Shown here: positions 21,546-32,104 of the stretch, in pieces
Position numbering within the stretch: the first letter of the stretch is position 1
Layout of the letters: the number at the start of each line of letters is the position of its first letter
Assembly: GCA_963969495.1 (NCBI GenBank)
Contig: OZ018326.1
Coordinates: 155,372,306 to 155,436,305, forward strand
Source of the DNA: Ceratothoa steindachneri
Taxonomy: Eukaryota > Arthropoda > Malacostraca > Isopoda > Cymothoidae
DNA: 64,000 bases
Direction of reading: 5' to 3'
The notes under the pieces: model-generated
Seen by the model: the letters and a program-made list of their open reading frames with translations, nothing else
What the model was told of the DNA's origin: nothing
Database searches by the model: none
Made by a program: the position numbers and the translations under genes

Positions 21546-21658
21546 TAAATTTCAAATTACCTCTACATTAACTTATCCATTTTTAATTTCACTCTGTCAT
21601 ACTCTAAATATCGATCCTAGTCAATACTCTAAGCAACCAAAAACCAGAAGAATATTAC

Positions 21659-21775
21659 CAGTTTTTGATCAATTTGATTTAACAAGTTGAGAGGCGGTTG
21701 ATCATTGCTGTCGAGGAATGTTAAACTGGGGTGCAGGAGTTCTACCGGCTGTTTCACAATCCCAGAAATAGAAAC
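21659..21775 (-). CDS. TRAPPC10: TRAPPC10 exon E9
   Basis: Acceptor 'GGATTGTATTCCAG', donor 'AAACTG|GTAATA'; exactly 39 codons, phase 0 at both ends. Reads 'VSISGIVKQPVELLHPSLTF', then 'LDSNDQPPLNLLNQIDQKL'. It fills the stretch between E8 (RKFVQ) and E10 (VVFIDQS), like human 'VCVQNLSELDFQLSDSYL...PLNTQSQQPIYSKQ'. Sequence conservation is modest; the call rests on position, phase, length and splice sites. A family A tail begins only 57 bp upstream of its acceptor. Confidence 0.85.
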
Positions 21776-21831
21776 CTGGAATACAATCCTAAATTCAGAG
21801 CCACGTGGTATGAGAGACGCGTCGTATATTT

Positions 21832-22040
21832 TTTTTTAAGGCACTTATCACCAAGAGTACAAGTGGCAGTAAAATGACTTATAGACCACTACTAGGCTAC
21901 ATAAAGCAAAACAAAAATACACATACTACCCACAAACAAGAACGAAAAAACAGCAAGAATGGCACGCTCCGGAATCGAGGGATGCTCGCCTTCCCCCGGC
22001 GCTGGAGCGTGCGTCAAAAACGAATGAAACCGAGTGGGGG
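21832..22040 (-). mobile_element. Family A LINE 3' tail only (copy A5)
   Basis: A T-run at 21832-21838 (poly-A on the element strand) is followed by the family tail (AAGGCACTTATCACC..., GGCAGTAAAATGACTTATAG, 'CTACTAGGCTACATAAAGCA') and an A/C-rich UTR to about 22040. Extreme 5' truncation. It lies inside the 549-bp E8-E9 intron. Confidence 0.7.
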
Positions 22041-22324
22041 TAATGGAGATGAAAACACCGGATCGAAAATCTATTCCTATAATCCCATGAGAGTTAAAAG
22101 ACTGAATGAGGGCGGAACATTCGTTGGCCTCTACCTGCTTTATCTCTTACCCACTATCATCCTCACTACCATTGTTCATCGAATGCGTATCGAAAGGGTG
22201 TTTTCAGAAAGTAGAGAGAATCAAGAAAGCACCATTAGCCTTCCCACAGGGAATCCCTGCCGGCATGTCAGGGGTTCGTTCCCAGAGTCACACTGCTGCA
22301 AGCACGCCTATCAATGGGACCCAC

Positions 22325-22441
22325 CTGAACGAACTTCCTTAGGTTCGCCGTGTGGAGTTTATGGGAAGCGACGAAGGGCGGGATGAAGTGGATGTCCACG
22401 TCTTGGCGAGGTTCTTCCAGAAGCGGACTAGTAATGCACAC
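22325..22441 (-). CDS. TRAPPC10: TRAPPC10 exon E8
   Basis: Acceptor 'CCTTGCTTTGACAG', donor 'GTTCAG|GTGGGT'; 39 codons, phase 0 both sides. Reads 'VCITSPLLEEPRQDVDIHFI', 'PPFVASHKLHTANLRKFVQ'. It corresponds to human 'VSIDCPWSIYSTVIALTFSV' and 'PFRTTHSLLSSGTRKYVQ'. The final 'RKFVQ' matches 'RKYVQ'. No disruption. Confidence 0.9.
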
Positions 22442-22689
22442 CTGTCAAAGCAAGGAAACATCGCCATTACAGTTTCATGTTTTCTTTTCTTCCAAATCTG
22501 TCTTTCATTTCACACAGCAAAAAAGCCCTATCTCGGATCCCACTAGAAACTTCTTGACGAGTTAGGTATGAGAGGGTGGAATCGCCGGTTAAAAAAAATA
22601 TATATAAAAAAAATAGGACGACTACGCCCTAATAGCGAAAAGTGGAGATTACAGTAAAGTTTTTGTGGTTGAACTGGCAGCCTCCTCAT

Positions 22690-24345
22690 ACATACATGAA
22701 TTAACAAATGAGCTGTATTTTAAACATTTTTTACATTAGTCTTTACTAAAGAAGATCTTAGCGAAATTCCAACACCGATAGCTATGCAAATAGGTTACAA
22801 CGAGGCGTTAAGTAGTATCACCGTTACAGAAAGAGACGTACTGAGATGCATTGAAAAGCTTAAGGTAACTAAGTAACCCGGCCCCGATATAGGCTTCCCT
22901 CGAATATTAAAAAAAGCCAAAAGTGAACTAGCCAAACCGCTGTCGTTATTATTTAATTATTCGTTAGAGACCGGGACTATACGCGATGAGTGGAAGCTCG
23001 CTAACGTAACACCAATATTTAAAAAAGGCAGTAGATCTCTACTTAGTAATTATCACCCAATTAGTTTAACCTCGGTCATTTGCAAAATGTTAGAGACACT
23101 TATACGCGACGAACTCGTTAACCACTTGGAAGAAAAGAAGCTACTTAGAGACACCCAACATGGCTTTCGAAATAAACGGTCTTGTCACACGGAATCTATT
23201 AGACTTCTTCAATGACATTTTTAATGAATAAGACGAAAGTAAAGTAGTTGACATAATTTACTTAAGACTTTCAAAAAGGCCTTCGATAAAGTTCCACACA
23301 AATGTTTACTAACTAAATTAAAAGCGCACGGAATTGAAGGCGCAATATCAAGGTGGATAGAAAACTGGCTAAGTAATCGTAGGCAACGCGTAGTTAAAAT
23401 GGAAAATCATCTAGCTAGACAGACGTCACTAGCGGGGTACCTCAGGGGTCTGTTCTAGGACCAGTTCTTTTCTTAGTATACATTAACGACTTAGACGAAG
23501 GCATTTCAGGCATAATATCGAAGTTTGCTGACGACACCAAAATCGCGAATTCAGTACTCACTAACGCACAGATTAATGAAATTCAGAACCTCAATAAATT
23601 ATCGAACTGGGCGCAAAGGCGGCAAATAACACCGACAAATGCAAAGTGCTCCATATCGGATACCGAAATGTCAAAGCAAATTACTCATTAAATAGTATTC
23701 AACTCTTAAGTGTAGACAGAGAGACAGACCTAGGAGTAACAATATCGAGCGATCTAAAGCCCACTCAACAATGCTTAGACGTCATTAAAAAAGCGAATAC
23801 AATAATTGGATTCATTGGTAGAACGTTCGAGAATAAGTACAAAAATACAATCTTTACTCTCTATAATTCCTTGGTCCGTCCCATTATAGAATACTGCGTC
23901 CAAGCCTGGTGCTCGTACTATCAGAAAGACATAGTGAAATTAGAACGAGTCCAACGAAGGTTCACTAAAATAATACAAAGTCTAAGGAACAAAATCAACG
24001 AAGAGCGTCTTAGAGAACTGAATCTCTTTACGTTAAATCACCGTAGATTAAGAGGGGATTAAATTTACGTCTTTAAAATTATCAAAGGCATAGACAATAT
24101 GGACCGCAATAAATATTTCACTATGGACCAGTCAAATTACACGAGAGGAAACGGTTGTAAAATTATAGGTAATCATTTTAACTCGCACGAATCTAAGAAT
24201 TTCTTTTTTAACCGAATCGTCAACTTATGGAATGGGCTCCCTCGTAAAGTAATAGACTGCAACACCATAGATACTTTCAAACGCCGTATAGATAAATATT
24301 TTGAATCAAATCCCCGACTAACAGCGTTTTATAGCGATTAACTAA
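22690..24345 (+). pseudogene. CR1-like LINE, 5'-truncated reverse transcriptase
   Basis: Plus-strand RT, antisense to TRAPPC10. Order: 'FTKEDLSEIPTP' (about 22740), 'VTPIFKKGSRSLLSNYHPIS' (RT fingers), 'QHGFRNKRSC', 'KAFDKVPHKCLL', 'SVLGPVLFLVYINDLDEG', 'KFADDTKIAN' (about 23522; catalytic ADD), then open frames 23646-24062 ('SSDLKPTQQCLDVIKKAN', 'YCVQAWCSYYQKD') and 24099-24341 ('NLWNGLPRKVIDCNTIDTFK'). Several frameshifts and stops; no endonuclease. The C-terminal motifs are typical of the CR1/L2 group. Confidence 0.85.
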
Positions 24346-24832
24346 CTCCCGAGCATTCAGGTGTCAGGTTAACCCAATTTCCCCTAAAAAAAAAATTCAC
24401 TTCGGGATCTCTCCCATGTTTCCTGTACAGCTCTCTCTCTCTCTCTCTCTGACAAGACACTGTTGATAAAAAGAAAAAGAAAGAGCATGTTCTAAGCCTA
24501 GATGAGGAAGATAATTTAATTCTACATCTATATAAAATGTAAATAAGTTTCTGTCATCTTTTTCAGAACACATAAAACCTAGATATATATATGAATAAAT
24601 ACATTTAAAAATATCCTACAGAAAATTTACATCTCCAAACGGTACTAGCAGTGTCCAATAAGTCAAAAAGTTTTAAAATAAGAACGGAAGTAATAGATGG
24701 ATCTAATAGATAATAAACGTAAAAAATATAAAAATTTGTATGTTAAAAGAAAAAGAAAAAAGAACATGTTCTAATATAAGATTAAGATAAGTCATATTTT
24801 TGTTTATTTTTTTTTGTATATACGAGGGGCGG
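24346..24832. other. TRAPPC10 intron spacer with (CT)n
   Basis: A 20-bp (CT)n microsatellite at 24431-24450, then A/T-rich sequence with 'AAAAAGAAAAAGAAAGAGCATGTTC' type repeats twice (near 24469 and 24747). It ends at the TA (24831-24832) used by mariner copy 2. No gene. Confidence 0.5.
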
Positions 24833-25758
24833 TCGATAAGTTTTGCGAATCGGTAGGGCAAAACAGAGGGAGGGGGATGGCTGTTTGTGGGGGGGTGTTA
24901 GGACAAGTTATGACAAGTCAGGACCTGCAACCGCACGCTCCTGCCTCGTCTATTTAAGAAGCAGTAGCTGATCGCAGATCGTCAGTCACAAATTTTTCAA
25001 CAATGGAGAAGGTTGAGCACCGCGCACTGATCAAATTTTTGACCAAAGAAGGCAAGAATGCAAAAGAGATCCATGAACGCCTGGTTGCAGTGTACACCGA
25101 CACCGCCCTTTCCTATGCAACCATTGCTCGCTGGAATAGGGAGTTCCGCCATGGTCGTGAGTCCCTTGAAGATGACCCCCGTCCAGGACGCCCGTCAGAC
25201 GTGACCAACGATCACAATGTACATCCCGTGTCGAGAGGAGGAACCTCGAAAATCGACGGGTGAAGGTCGAAGAAATCGAGCGAGAACTTGGAATATCACA
25301 TGGAGGTGTTATCAACATCATCCACGACAATTTGGCCATGACCAAGGTCTCTGCCCGTTGGGTCCCTAGAAACCTCACGCCCCATGATCGACTTCAACGT
25401 CGTCAAAGTCCACAAGGCCAGAGTTGCACAAGCTGCCCTGCGCGAGTGCGGATTCGAAGAGCTGAACTATCCCCCCTAAAATCCAGATGTGGCCCCTAGC
25501 GACTACTTTTTATTCCGCCAGCTCAAGGCTGCACTGCGTGGACGCCGGTTTGGGGACGATGAAGATGTCCAGCTCGCCCTCCAGGAGTGGATTGAACAGC
25601 AGTCGGGAGATTTCTGGTTTTCGGGAATTCGAAGCCTCAGGGACAAGTGGCGCAAATGCATTGAAGTCGAGGGTAGTTATATTGAAAAATAATAAAACAC
25701 TTTTCCTCATATTTCGTTTCCTTATATCCAAATTGCAAAACTTATTGACCGCCCCTCG
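24833..25758 (+). mobile_element. Mariner element, internally deleted (copy 2)
   Basis: 926 bp flanked by TA (24831-24832, 25759-25760), with inverted ends CGAGGGGCGGTCGATAAGTT / complement. ATG at 25003 opens the same transposase N-terminus as copy 1 ('MEKVEHRALIKFLTKEGKNA'), frameshifted near 25235. After 'PHDRLQRRQ' it joins to 'VHKARVAQAALRECGFEE' at the same point as copy 1, then a C-terminus ending 'SYIEK'. The catalytic core with the first two Asp residues is missing. It lies in the E7-E8 intron. Confidence 0.92.
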
Positions 25759-25760
25759 TA

Positions 25761-26879
25761 TTAATGTGTTCCTGCTCTCCTGTTAAAATTTCCTGGTTGC
25801 TTCTATTTTCTAACACTACTAGGTATATATTTTCACTATTCCAAGCACGGAAACGGGTGGGAGTATTGTATATAGTTATAATTTAGGATAAAAATAAAGG
25901 TACTTCCATTGTAATGGACGGAACGGTCTCTTAAGGTAGTTACTTCCCTTGTAACATCTTTCTAATGAAAGGTGTACTAACTTCCTCATTATCTTTTATC
26001 TCAGGCAACCTAGTTTGGACCACAAGGTCTGTAGTGGCCTGTTCATCTATGTAACTTTTAAATCGATCAAATGAGCTCCTACTAGTCCTTAATTTTTTGG
26101 CTTTGTTTACCGGTTATAGGACTTTCTTAATGCCGCTATGCAATTCATTTGCCTTTTCACAAAATGGCACAGAAATAAATTTACCAATTGATTTTCCTGA
26201 ATCCAAATTAACAAAACCTTTAAAATGCGTGCAATTATGGTATTGAACGGAAAGAGGTTCCTTTAACCATATTTGGTCTTTTAACAGCCACTTTCTTCTT
26301 AAGGCTGGCAGATACTGTAGATTTTGTCATACTATATTTTTTGGCAAGCCCTGAAATTCATCGGTCACATTCACTCATTGAAACGAGTTCTATTCTTAAT
26401 TCGTGCTTCCCTCACTACAGCACCAGGCAGCTTAACCAATACTTTTTACCTATAAACTCCAAAAAAGTTTTTCCAAAGTATGTTAGTAGGTCCAGGAACA
26501 CATCAGATCTCTTCATTGACAATATCTTTGATTACGCACAGATGTTTTAAGATTCTAGGTATTAATCTTGATTGCAAATTCACCTCTGAGAACCATATCT
26601 GGCCTCTCTTCTTCCTTTACAGGAAGAAATTGGCGTTTTGAGTCTTTCAAGATATTTGGGGATCAGGCCAACCTGATAGTTTTTAGTTTTTATTTTGGTA
26701 CTTTTTGAATACTCTTTCCTAGTTTAGTCTTCTGCAGTTGACTCATCTTAAATTGTTGGACAAAAAAAATCTGAGTGCCACTAGATTTCTTAGTATCAAT
26801 CTTTATCACCGATACCCAATTAACTCATTGTGCAAGCTTTATAAACTCTTAGCAATTCTCATCATCCTGTGCATGAAGA
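25761..26879. other. TRAPPC10 intron, unassigned AT-rich sequence
   Basis: Low-GC sequence. Minus-strand frames near 26400-25960 carry protein-like stretches (for example 'VNLDSGKSIGKFISVPFCEK') but are broken and match no family I can name. A plus frame at 26341-26550 is not convincing. Confidence 0.35.
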
Positions 26880-27225
26880 TCTTCCCGGAACCTAACCCTA
26901 GCTCTAGGAAATTCATCAAAAGTAAACTTGTTAGGGCGGCGCGTGTAGGCATAACGCTTCTATTTGAGGATTGTCTCACACTCGGCTGACCATCACGGAA
27001 GCGGTCGACGTGCAAAAAAAACAAAACAGACGTTCTATGAATAGTAGTTAGACTCACGACGATGAGGTTGCCGGAGAACTCAACGATCCCATTTATCGAG
27101 CTAAACTCCTCAAATGGGACGAAATTCAGACAAGGTGAAATCGTGAGGGCGGCGCTTATAGCGCATGTAGGCATGACGCTTCTCTCTGAGAGCCATCTCA
27201 CACTCGGCCGACCACTAGTGGCACC
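26880..27225 (-). pseudogene. Family A LINE linker fragment with internal duplication
   Basis: Minus-strand similarity to the endonuclease-RT linker of copy A6 (about 62500-62720): 'EFSGNLIVVSLTTI' and the block GTAGGCATAACGCTTCT. That block occurs twice, at about 26946 and 27167, each followed by a 'CTCACACTCGGC' segment, giving a partial tandem duplication of roughly 200 bp. Ends are undefined. Confidence 0.65.
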
Positions 27226-27481
27226 AGTGCCCCCAGCAGTAATGAACTAGATTGAGACTACCTTGGATTTATTCCTTCTGACATTTCCATTTTATCCTTT
27301 TTCGCAACTTTCTTTAAAAGTCTCTTCTCACGGACGGCGACTAATATCGTAGGCTAGTCGCCAAAGCTTTCATCAACTCATCCTCGCTCCAGTACCAAGA
27401 AGAACGCCCCCCCCCCCCATCCCCTGCGGGTTATCATTATCCACCACACATCTTTTAAACCACCCTCCTCTTCAAACTCAC

Positions 27482-27730
27482 GCTGTGCTCGATGGTGGAA
27501 GCGTCTTTCTGAGGTGTCAAGTCGGATAACGCTTGCAGCTCGACGACGGTTTGCTCGAACGGCATAACCTCATCCAACTCAAGTTCGATCTCCTTCTCGA
27601 AGTTCTTGCCGGATTCAGCCAGAGTTTCAGTCGAGTCTTCCGACTCGGATGATTCTTGCTGACTTGTCGCAGTCGCAGTGTGACCCCAAAGTCGGAGTCC
27701 CCGAGAACATTTGAGGGCAACTTTTGTTCC
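27482..27730 (-). CDS. TRAPPC10: TRAPPC10 exon E7
   Basis: Acceptor 'ATTTCTTTTTCAG', donor 'CACAGC|GTGAGT'; 83 codons, phase 0 both sides. Begins 'GTKVALKCSRGLRLWGH', continues through a Ser/Glu-rich loop ('QQESSESEDSTETLAESG') and ends 'ELELDEVMPFEQTVVELQAL' plus 'SDLTPQKDASTIEHS'. The frame chosen is the one open at both splice sites; it corresponds to human 'NGDSLQLSNAEAMLIL...' to 'VIEFELEVLSLP'. A competing frame in the same region ends in a stop and does not fit. Confidence 0.9.
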
Positions 27731-28140
27731 CTGAAAAAGAAATGATTGAGGTTGTTATGGCCGACATGTTAAGGGACAAAATGAACAAGATAATGCCCGA
27801 GAGTGGATGATAGTGTGTATGAAAGGTGTGGATGGAGGGGTGTTTGTGAGGACGCGGAATTGACCGAGATTGCTATAGCACATAGTAGACCATCGCCATG
27901 AAAGAGAAATTTGAGATGGGCAAAATTGATGGGGAGCTTTGTGCTGGATGCTTGATATGGCATAAAGGAGTGAGTATTTCTTTAGTGTTGATGCCCTCCC
28001 CCCCACTTTGTGGGAAAGCGGCTGATAAAGGCATTTAGCGAGTGCTAGAAAAGAGTACTACAAATTTCTATGTTAGTACTCGTTATTGCAAGAATGTTAT
28101 GGGTGTTGATGTGGCTCTCATCTCGTATCCAAGACTTTAC

Positions 28141-28362
28141 CTTAAGGATGTGGGAGCTGCCGCTCTTGACGGTGAGCATCAGGGGCTGCGAAATGCCGGC
28201 CAGGAGCTCCCTCTCCTTCCTAGCCAGGAACATCTGAGGACTCTCGTTCACGACCTCCATGAGCAGGGGCCTCCCTCGGACCAGGTTTCGACCACACACG
28301 AATTCCAGTTTGCCTTTCCTCAAGACCACTTGACCTCCCACGAAGTGACCATTGTTCGAGAC
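28141..28362 (-). CDS. TRAPPC10: TRAPPC10 exon E6
   Basis: Acceptor 'CACGATTTTTGCAG', donor 'CTTAAG|GTAAAG'; 74 codons, phase 0 both sides. Reads 'VSNNGHFVGGQVVLRKGKLE', ... 'VNESPQMFLARKERELLAGI', 'SQPLMLTVKSGSSHILK'. It matches human 'GTYTLRQLCASVGSVWFVLP', 'SQEPQLHVEPLADSLLAGIP' and 'QRVKFTVTTGHYTIKNGD'. One of the clearest exons. The next intron is only 410 bp. Confidence 0.96.
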
Positions 28363-28552
28363 CTGCAAAAATCGTGTTTTTTTGTGAGGTCAAAATTATT
28401 ACGCATTGGGAGGGGATTAAAAGGTTAATTTGTCAAAGAAATAAAAAAAGAGTAAAAAGTACACAGGCCAAATTTCCAAATTACAAGGACAAATGTGGCG
28501 AGGACGAAGACGGCGGTTTATTCACTCGGTTGGATATGGGTCTTTTAAGATG

Positions 28553-28645
28553 CAGGGATGGCCGAATGGATTAGGCTTTTATGTCCACTGATTCTAGGAA
28601 GACGACTTTGTGGGTTCGAATCTTGGGTACCAATCCGACCGCTTC
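28553..28645 (+). repeat. tRNA-like sequence (SINE head or tRNA pseudogene)
   Basis: 'GGATGGCCGAATGGATTAGGC' resembles the D-arm and A box of Ser/Leu tRNAs, and 'GGGTTCGAATCTTGG' near 28612 resembles the T-arm and B box. The T-stem and acceptor stem do not pair well, so a working tRNA is unlikely. No matching SINE body was found nearby. Confidence 0.45.
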
Positions 28646-28789
28646 TTCCCTTTCCAAATGACCTTTTCTTTGTACACATTTCTGCTTTTCTATCGTTTTG
28701 TGGACCCGAGGAGGAAATCGGGAAACTTTGGCAATGAATCAATCCAGGAAACATAAGAGAATATTGGGTTCGGTCGCTATTGCCCCCAT

Positions 28790-29695
28790 ATGTGACTAAA
28801 GAAGAAACTGAAAGGCTAGCCCATGCAAAATGGGAAAGAAGTCACGTGGACATTGTTTGTCGGGATGTATCAAAGGCGTTTGATAAGGTGTGGCAACGGG
28901 AAATGCAATACAAAATCTTATGACAGGGGTTAAGTGAAAACTTAGAAAGAACTCTCTGTTACTATGTCATGGAGAGAGCGGCGTACATCAGTTTAGGGTG
29001 CACGGACGGACCAAAAAGTTTCCGCTCACTGCAGGCCTCACGCAGAGGGGGGGAGGGGGGGTACCTGTCCCCCACTCTCTACTTGATTTACACCGCTGAT
29101 GTCCCAGCCCCACTTGCCTCAACATTCAATTCGCTGATGATTTCACCTAGATAGTCACTTGTCCATGGAGGAATGCGCCTTGGCAAGCTCGTATGTCAGC
29201 AGCAGAATTTGAAAACCTTAACACCAAGGAGGCCGGTGGAAGATCCGCACCAACCAGGAAAAGTCCCCATAGGCAGGAGACTGCTTTACGACGTCAGGGT
29301 GAGGGATAGACGTTATCCCTACACCACGGAGTGCAATGCACTTAGAACGAAGATTACTTCAACCGGGTACAAGAAGCACGTCCAAGAGAGAATCATCAAG
29401 GCCACTGCTGCAGTCAAAACTCTATACATGTTCAGAAATCTTCGTGAAGGCAATAAGAAAAAGATCTACAATGCACTTGTAAGATCGAAGCTGCAATACC
29501 CCGCCTCCGCCCTCTCGTGTCTCAAAGACACAAAAGAGGAAACTACAAGTGGTGCAGAATTGGACGCTGATATCGTCCAAATTATTAACCAGAAGAGGAA
29601 TAAATCGCGCCAGATTTCCGAGCTCCGCTGGGCTTTTAGCTGGCGGAGCAAACGTGTCGTTCTACGCATGAGAATAAGAATGTTTTTACCCTAAA
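28790..29695 (+). pseudogene. Jockey-like LINE reverse transcriptase fragment
   Basis: Plus-strand RT remnant: 'CRDVSKAFDKVWQREMQYKI' (about 28860-28920), 'ENLERTLCYYVMERAAYISL', 'SPTLYLIYTADVPAPL', then an open frame 29173-29694 with 'ITSTGYKKHVQERIIKA', 'LYMFRNLREGNKKKIYNALV'. The YADD box region is damaged near 29130. No endonuclease; 5'-truncated. It lies antisense in the E5-E6 intron of TRAPPC10. Confidence 0.8.
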
Positions 29696-30624
29696 CCAAA
29701 AATACCAACCAGGAAAAAGATTACCTAAGTATGAAACCTCACCGATTTCTACAAGAATTCACCGAAGAAGACATCCAAGAAAAAACAAAAGATACGATTT
29801 ACACTCACTACAAGATATACAAAAAAACAAAGACACTAAGCACAACACAAAAGTGATTAAAGTAATTTATTACTACAACAGCAAATGCGCTTAACATATC
29901 CAAGAACATTTTTTTTTTTGAACTCCATATTAATATAAATTATCTCAAAGACAACAAAGGAAACACACAAAAAAAATATTTAAAAACGATAGGCCTGATC
30001 ACCAGGCACTTAGCATCTTTTTGCACCCTACCACACTTCTTTCTCTTTTCACCACTTGTCTATTTTCCGCTATCTGTCCTCACACCCTTTCTTTATCCCC
30101 TACCTACACCTACACACTTACATCAAATTGTAATTGTAAGTGAAAGGTCAAAGACAAGAGATACAAAATTAAAAAGTGACTAACTCCACCTTCATAAGAA
30201 AGAGGTAGCAGAGGAGAGGAAAGACAGTTGAGGCCGTATATTCCATCCATTAGCCCTATGTGCTGGGCCGGGGGAAAGCCCAGTCTCCGAAGACACACAC
30301 ACATACAAAGATTCAAGTCGATACATTCTTTAATTTAAAAAAAGAAAAGAGGAAACAAACTGGTGCACATCCTTCAGAGTATTTGGCAAGGAAATCTTGT
30401 TAAGTGGTTAAGTTAGGGGAGGGAATAATGCTTGAGACATACACAGCTCAAGCATCCAATAGGAACTAGGAGCAGCTAGGAATCGAGAGGGAGAGGGGGG
30501 CATCTCGTTTGTCTATAGGTCCCTTTGCATAAAGGGAAAAGAAGAATAAAAATAAGAAAAGGGAAGAAAGTGGAGAGAACCGACCACAAAGTTATCAACA
30601 CACAACCTTCGAGCTAAAACCTGC
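29696..30624. other. TRAPPC10 intron, unassigned
   Basis: A-rich sequence after the Jockey-like fragment, then C/T-rich and G/A-rich stretches. I see no gene or known repeat. It ends at the GC donor of the E5-E6 intron. Confidence 0.4.
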
Positions 30625-30754
30625 CTTGGTTTTGAGATGGATAATGTTCTTGCCCGGGTTGATGGTGACCTCCTTCATGACAAGGCAGTCGGTGAAGTCC
30701 TCCTTTATGATCGTCTTCTCAATGTCCTCGAGTCCTCCGAGGCTGTCCTCGCGC
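30625..30754 (-). CDS. TRAPPC10: TRAPPC10 exon E5, followed by a GC-AG intron
   Basis: Acceptor 'TTTGATTAATTAG'; the first base completes an Arg codon begun in E4. Reads 'REDSLGGLEDIEKTIIKEDF', 'TDCLVMKEVTINPGKNIIHL', 'KTK'. It aligns with human 'RRQESSSSLEMPSGVALEEG', 'AHVLRCSHVTLEPGANQITF', 'RTQ'. The only donor in the right phase is 'ACCAAG|GCAGGT', a GC donor. The nearby GT ('GGCAG|GTTTTA') would shift the frame against E6. Confidence 0.92.
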
Positions 30755-31629
30755 CTAATTAATCAAACTATTAAATGTCATCGCTCGACGAATGCGATAA
30801 GGGTGCTCGGTGCCTTCCCTTCACGAGCTTCATAAGTATCCCCCCCCCCATCATTGCGATGTCGCGAAACCCGACTACGTCACGGCTTACGTTCGTACCA
30901 TTGAGCCCCTGTGTTCTGTTCTCTGGTCCATGTCGCGGGGTTTTAGGACTCGTTCTCCTAACACTTCGATCCAGGGCGAAGAACAGATCGCGTTATTCCT
31001 GACCTCTTTAAAACAAGATTGAAGATGGCACTTATAAGCATGTCGAGACAGATGAGTTTCCCAACTAGCCAGCTATGGTTATTTAATCCAAACAGATTAT
31101 TCCCATAATGTGGGTTCGTAACCCCAGCGTCTCCAACATTTCAAATTAAATTGCTTTCTACGACGCACAGCGGACACCACGGTGATAGTATTCTTAGTCC
31201 CATAACATAGATTCACTCGTCCATGTCAAAAGATGCCATTGTAAGGGGAAATGTCTACTCGAATGTGTGTGCGCGCCCTGTTGACCGGGTTTTTATCACT
31301 GATAAGCAAAGACGGATGTCGAATCTCGGTGAGGACCTGCAGTTTTAAAGGGAGATTCGAAGGACAAGTAGCCACAAAAGATGGCAGTTGCCACAAAGTC
31401 GACCCGAATGTCGGAACTCTTGTCTGATAACTAATCATGCCTAATGTGGCATAACTCAGCTCAAGGCTAGAAAGGATGCTTTCGCACAACTAGACCGTAG
31501 CTCAAAGGCAAGCGAGATATACTTCATCCAACATTATTGCTCTATCCCGAAGCCCTACCCCGCACTTGCGAAAGGTGCAAGGTAAATAATAGAGTAATAT
31601 GCGAGGAACCAAGATGAAGTCTATGTTAC
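30755..31629. other. TRAPPC10 intron (E4-E5)
   Basis: 875-bp GT-AG intron. A 264-bp minus-strand open frame (31226-31489) is not needed by the protein and has no recognisable domain. No transposon seen. Confidence 0.5.
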
Positions 31630-31848
31630 CTGAGCGCCTTGTGGATATTCTTGCAGTTGACGGAGGCGGTCGACAAAGACTTGTCCTGTTTGTAGTCCAA
31701 ATGGAAGTCCATCTGGAGACGCTTCGAATATGGATTCGATGAGGGACCTACATCCTCATCGTCCTCTTCTTCCTCCTCTTCGTGCAAGCTGGCGGAAACC
31801 TTCGAGTGGCGGTGATGAACGCCTTCAGCACCTTCTAATACGCCACCT
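31630..31848 (-). CDS. TRAPPC10: TRAPPC10 exon E4
   Basis: Acceptor 'CCACCCTTTCAG', donor 'GCGCTCAG|GTAACA'. Starts with the third base of an Arg codon from E3 and ends in phase 2. Reads 'GGVLEGAEGVHHRHSKVSAS', an acidic run 'LHEEEEEEDDEDVG', then 'YKQDKSLSTASVNCKNIHKA'. The end matches human 'LNTTGIICRNVHMLLRR' just before the region carried by E5. The His/acidic part is lineage-specific and probably disordered. Confidence 0.92.
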
Positions 31849-32104
31849 CTGAAAGGGTGGAGCAACGATCAGTACAAAACACTGGAGCTAATCGTGATTA
31901 CAAATATGAAAATGATCTTTTATATCAATCGATCTGGCGATGTCTCAGTTCGGAAATGAATGGGCGGCAGATTACAAAATATCATCCTATGAATTGATCT
32001 GAATTAAAGAGCGCCATAAAACACGAATCGACATACATGAACTCGGCAACTTCGCGACAGACTCCGAGTCTGCATAATCACGACTCTGATTGTAAAATCT
32101 CCTG

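Noticed and set aside
28553..28645. A functional Ser/Leu tRNA gene
   Set aside because: A- and B-box-like blocks are present but the T-stem and acceptor stem do not pair; kept only as a tRNA-like repeat.
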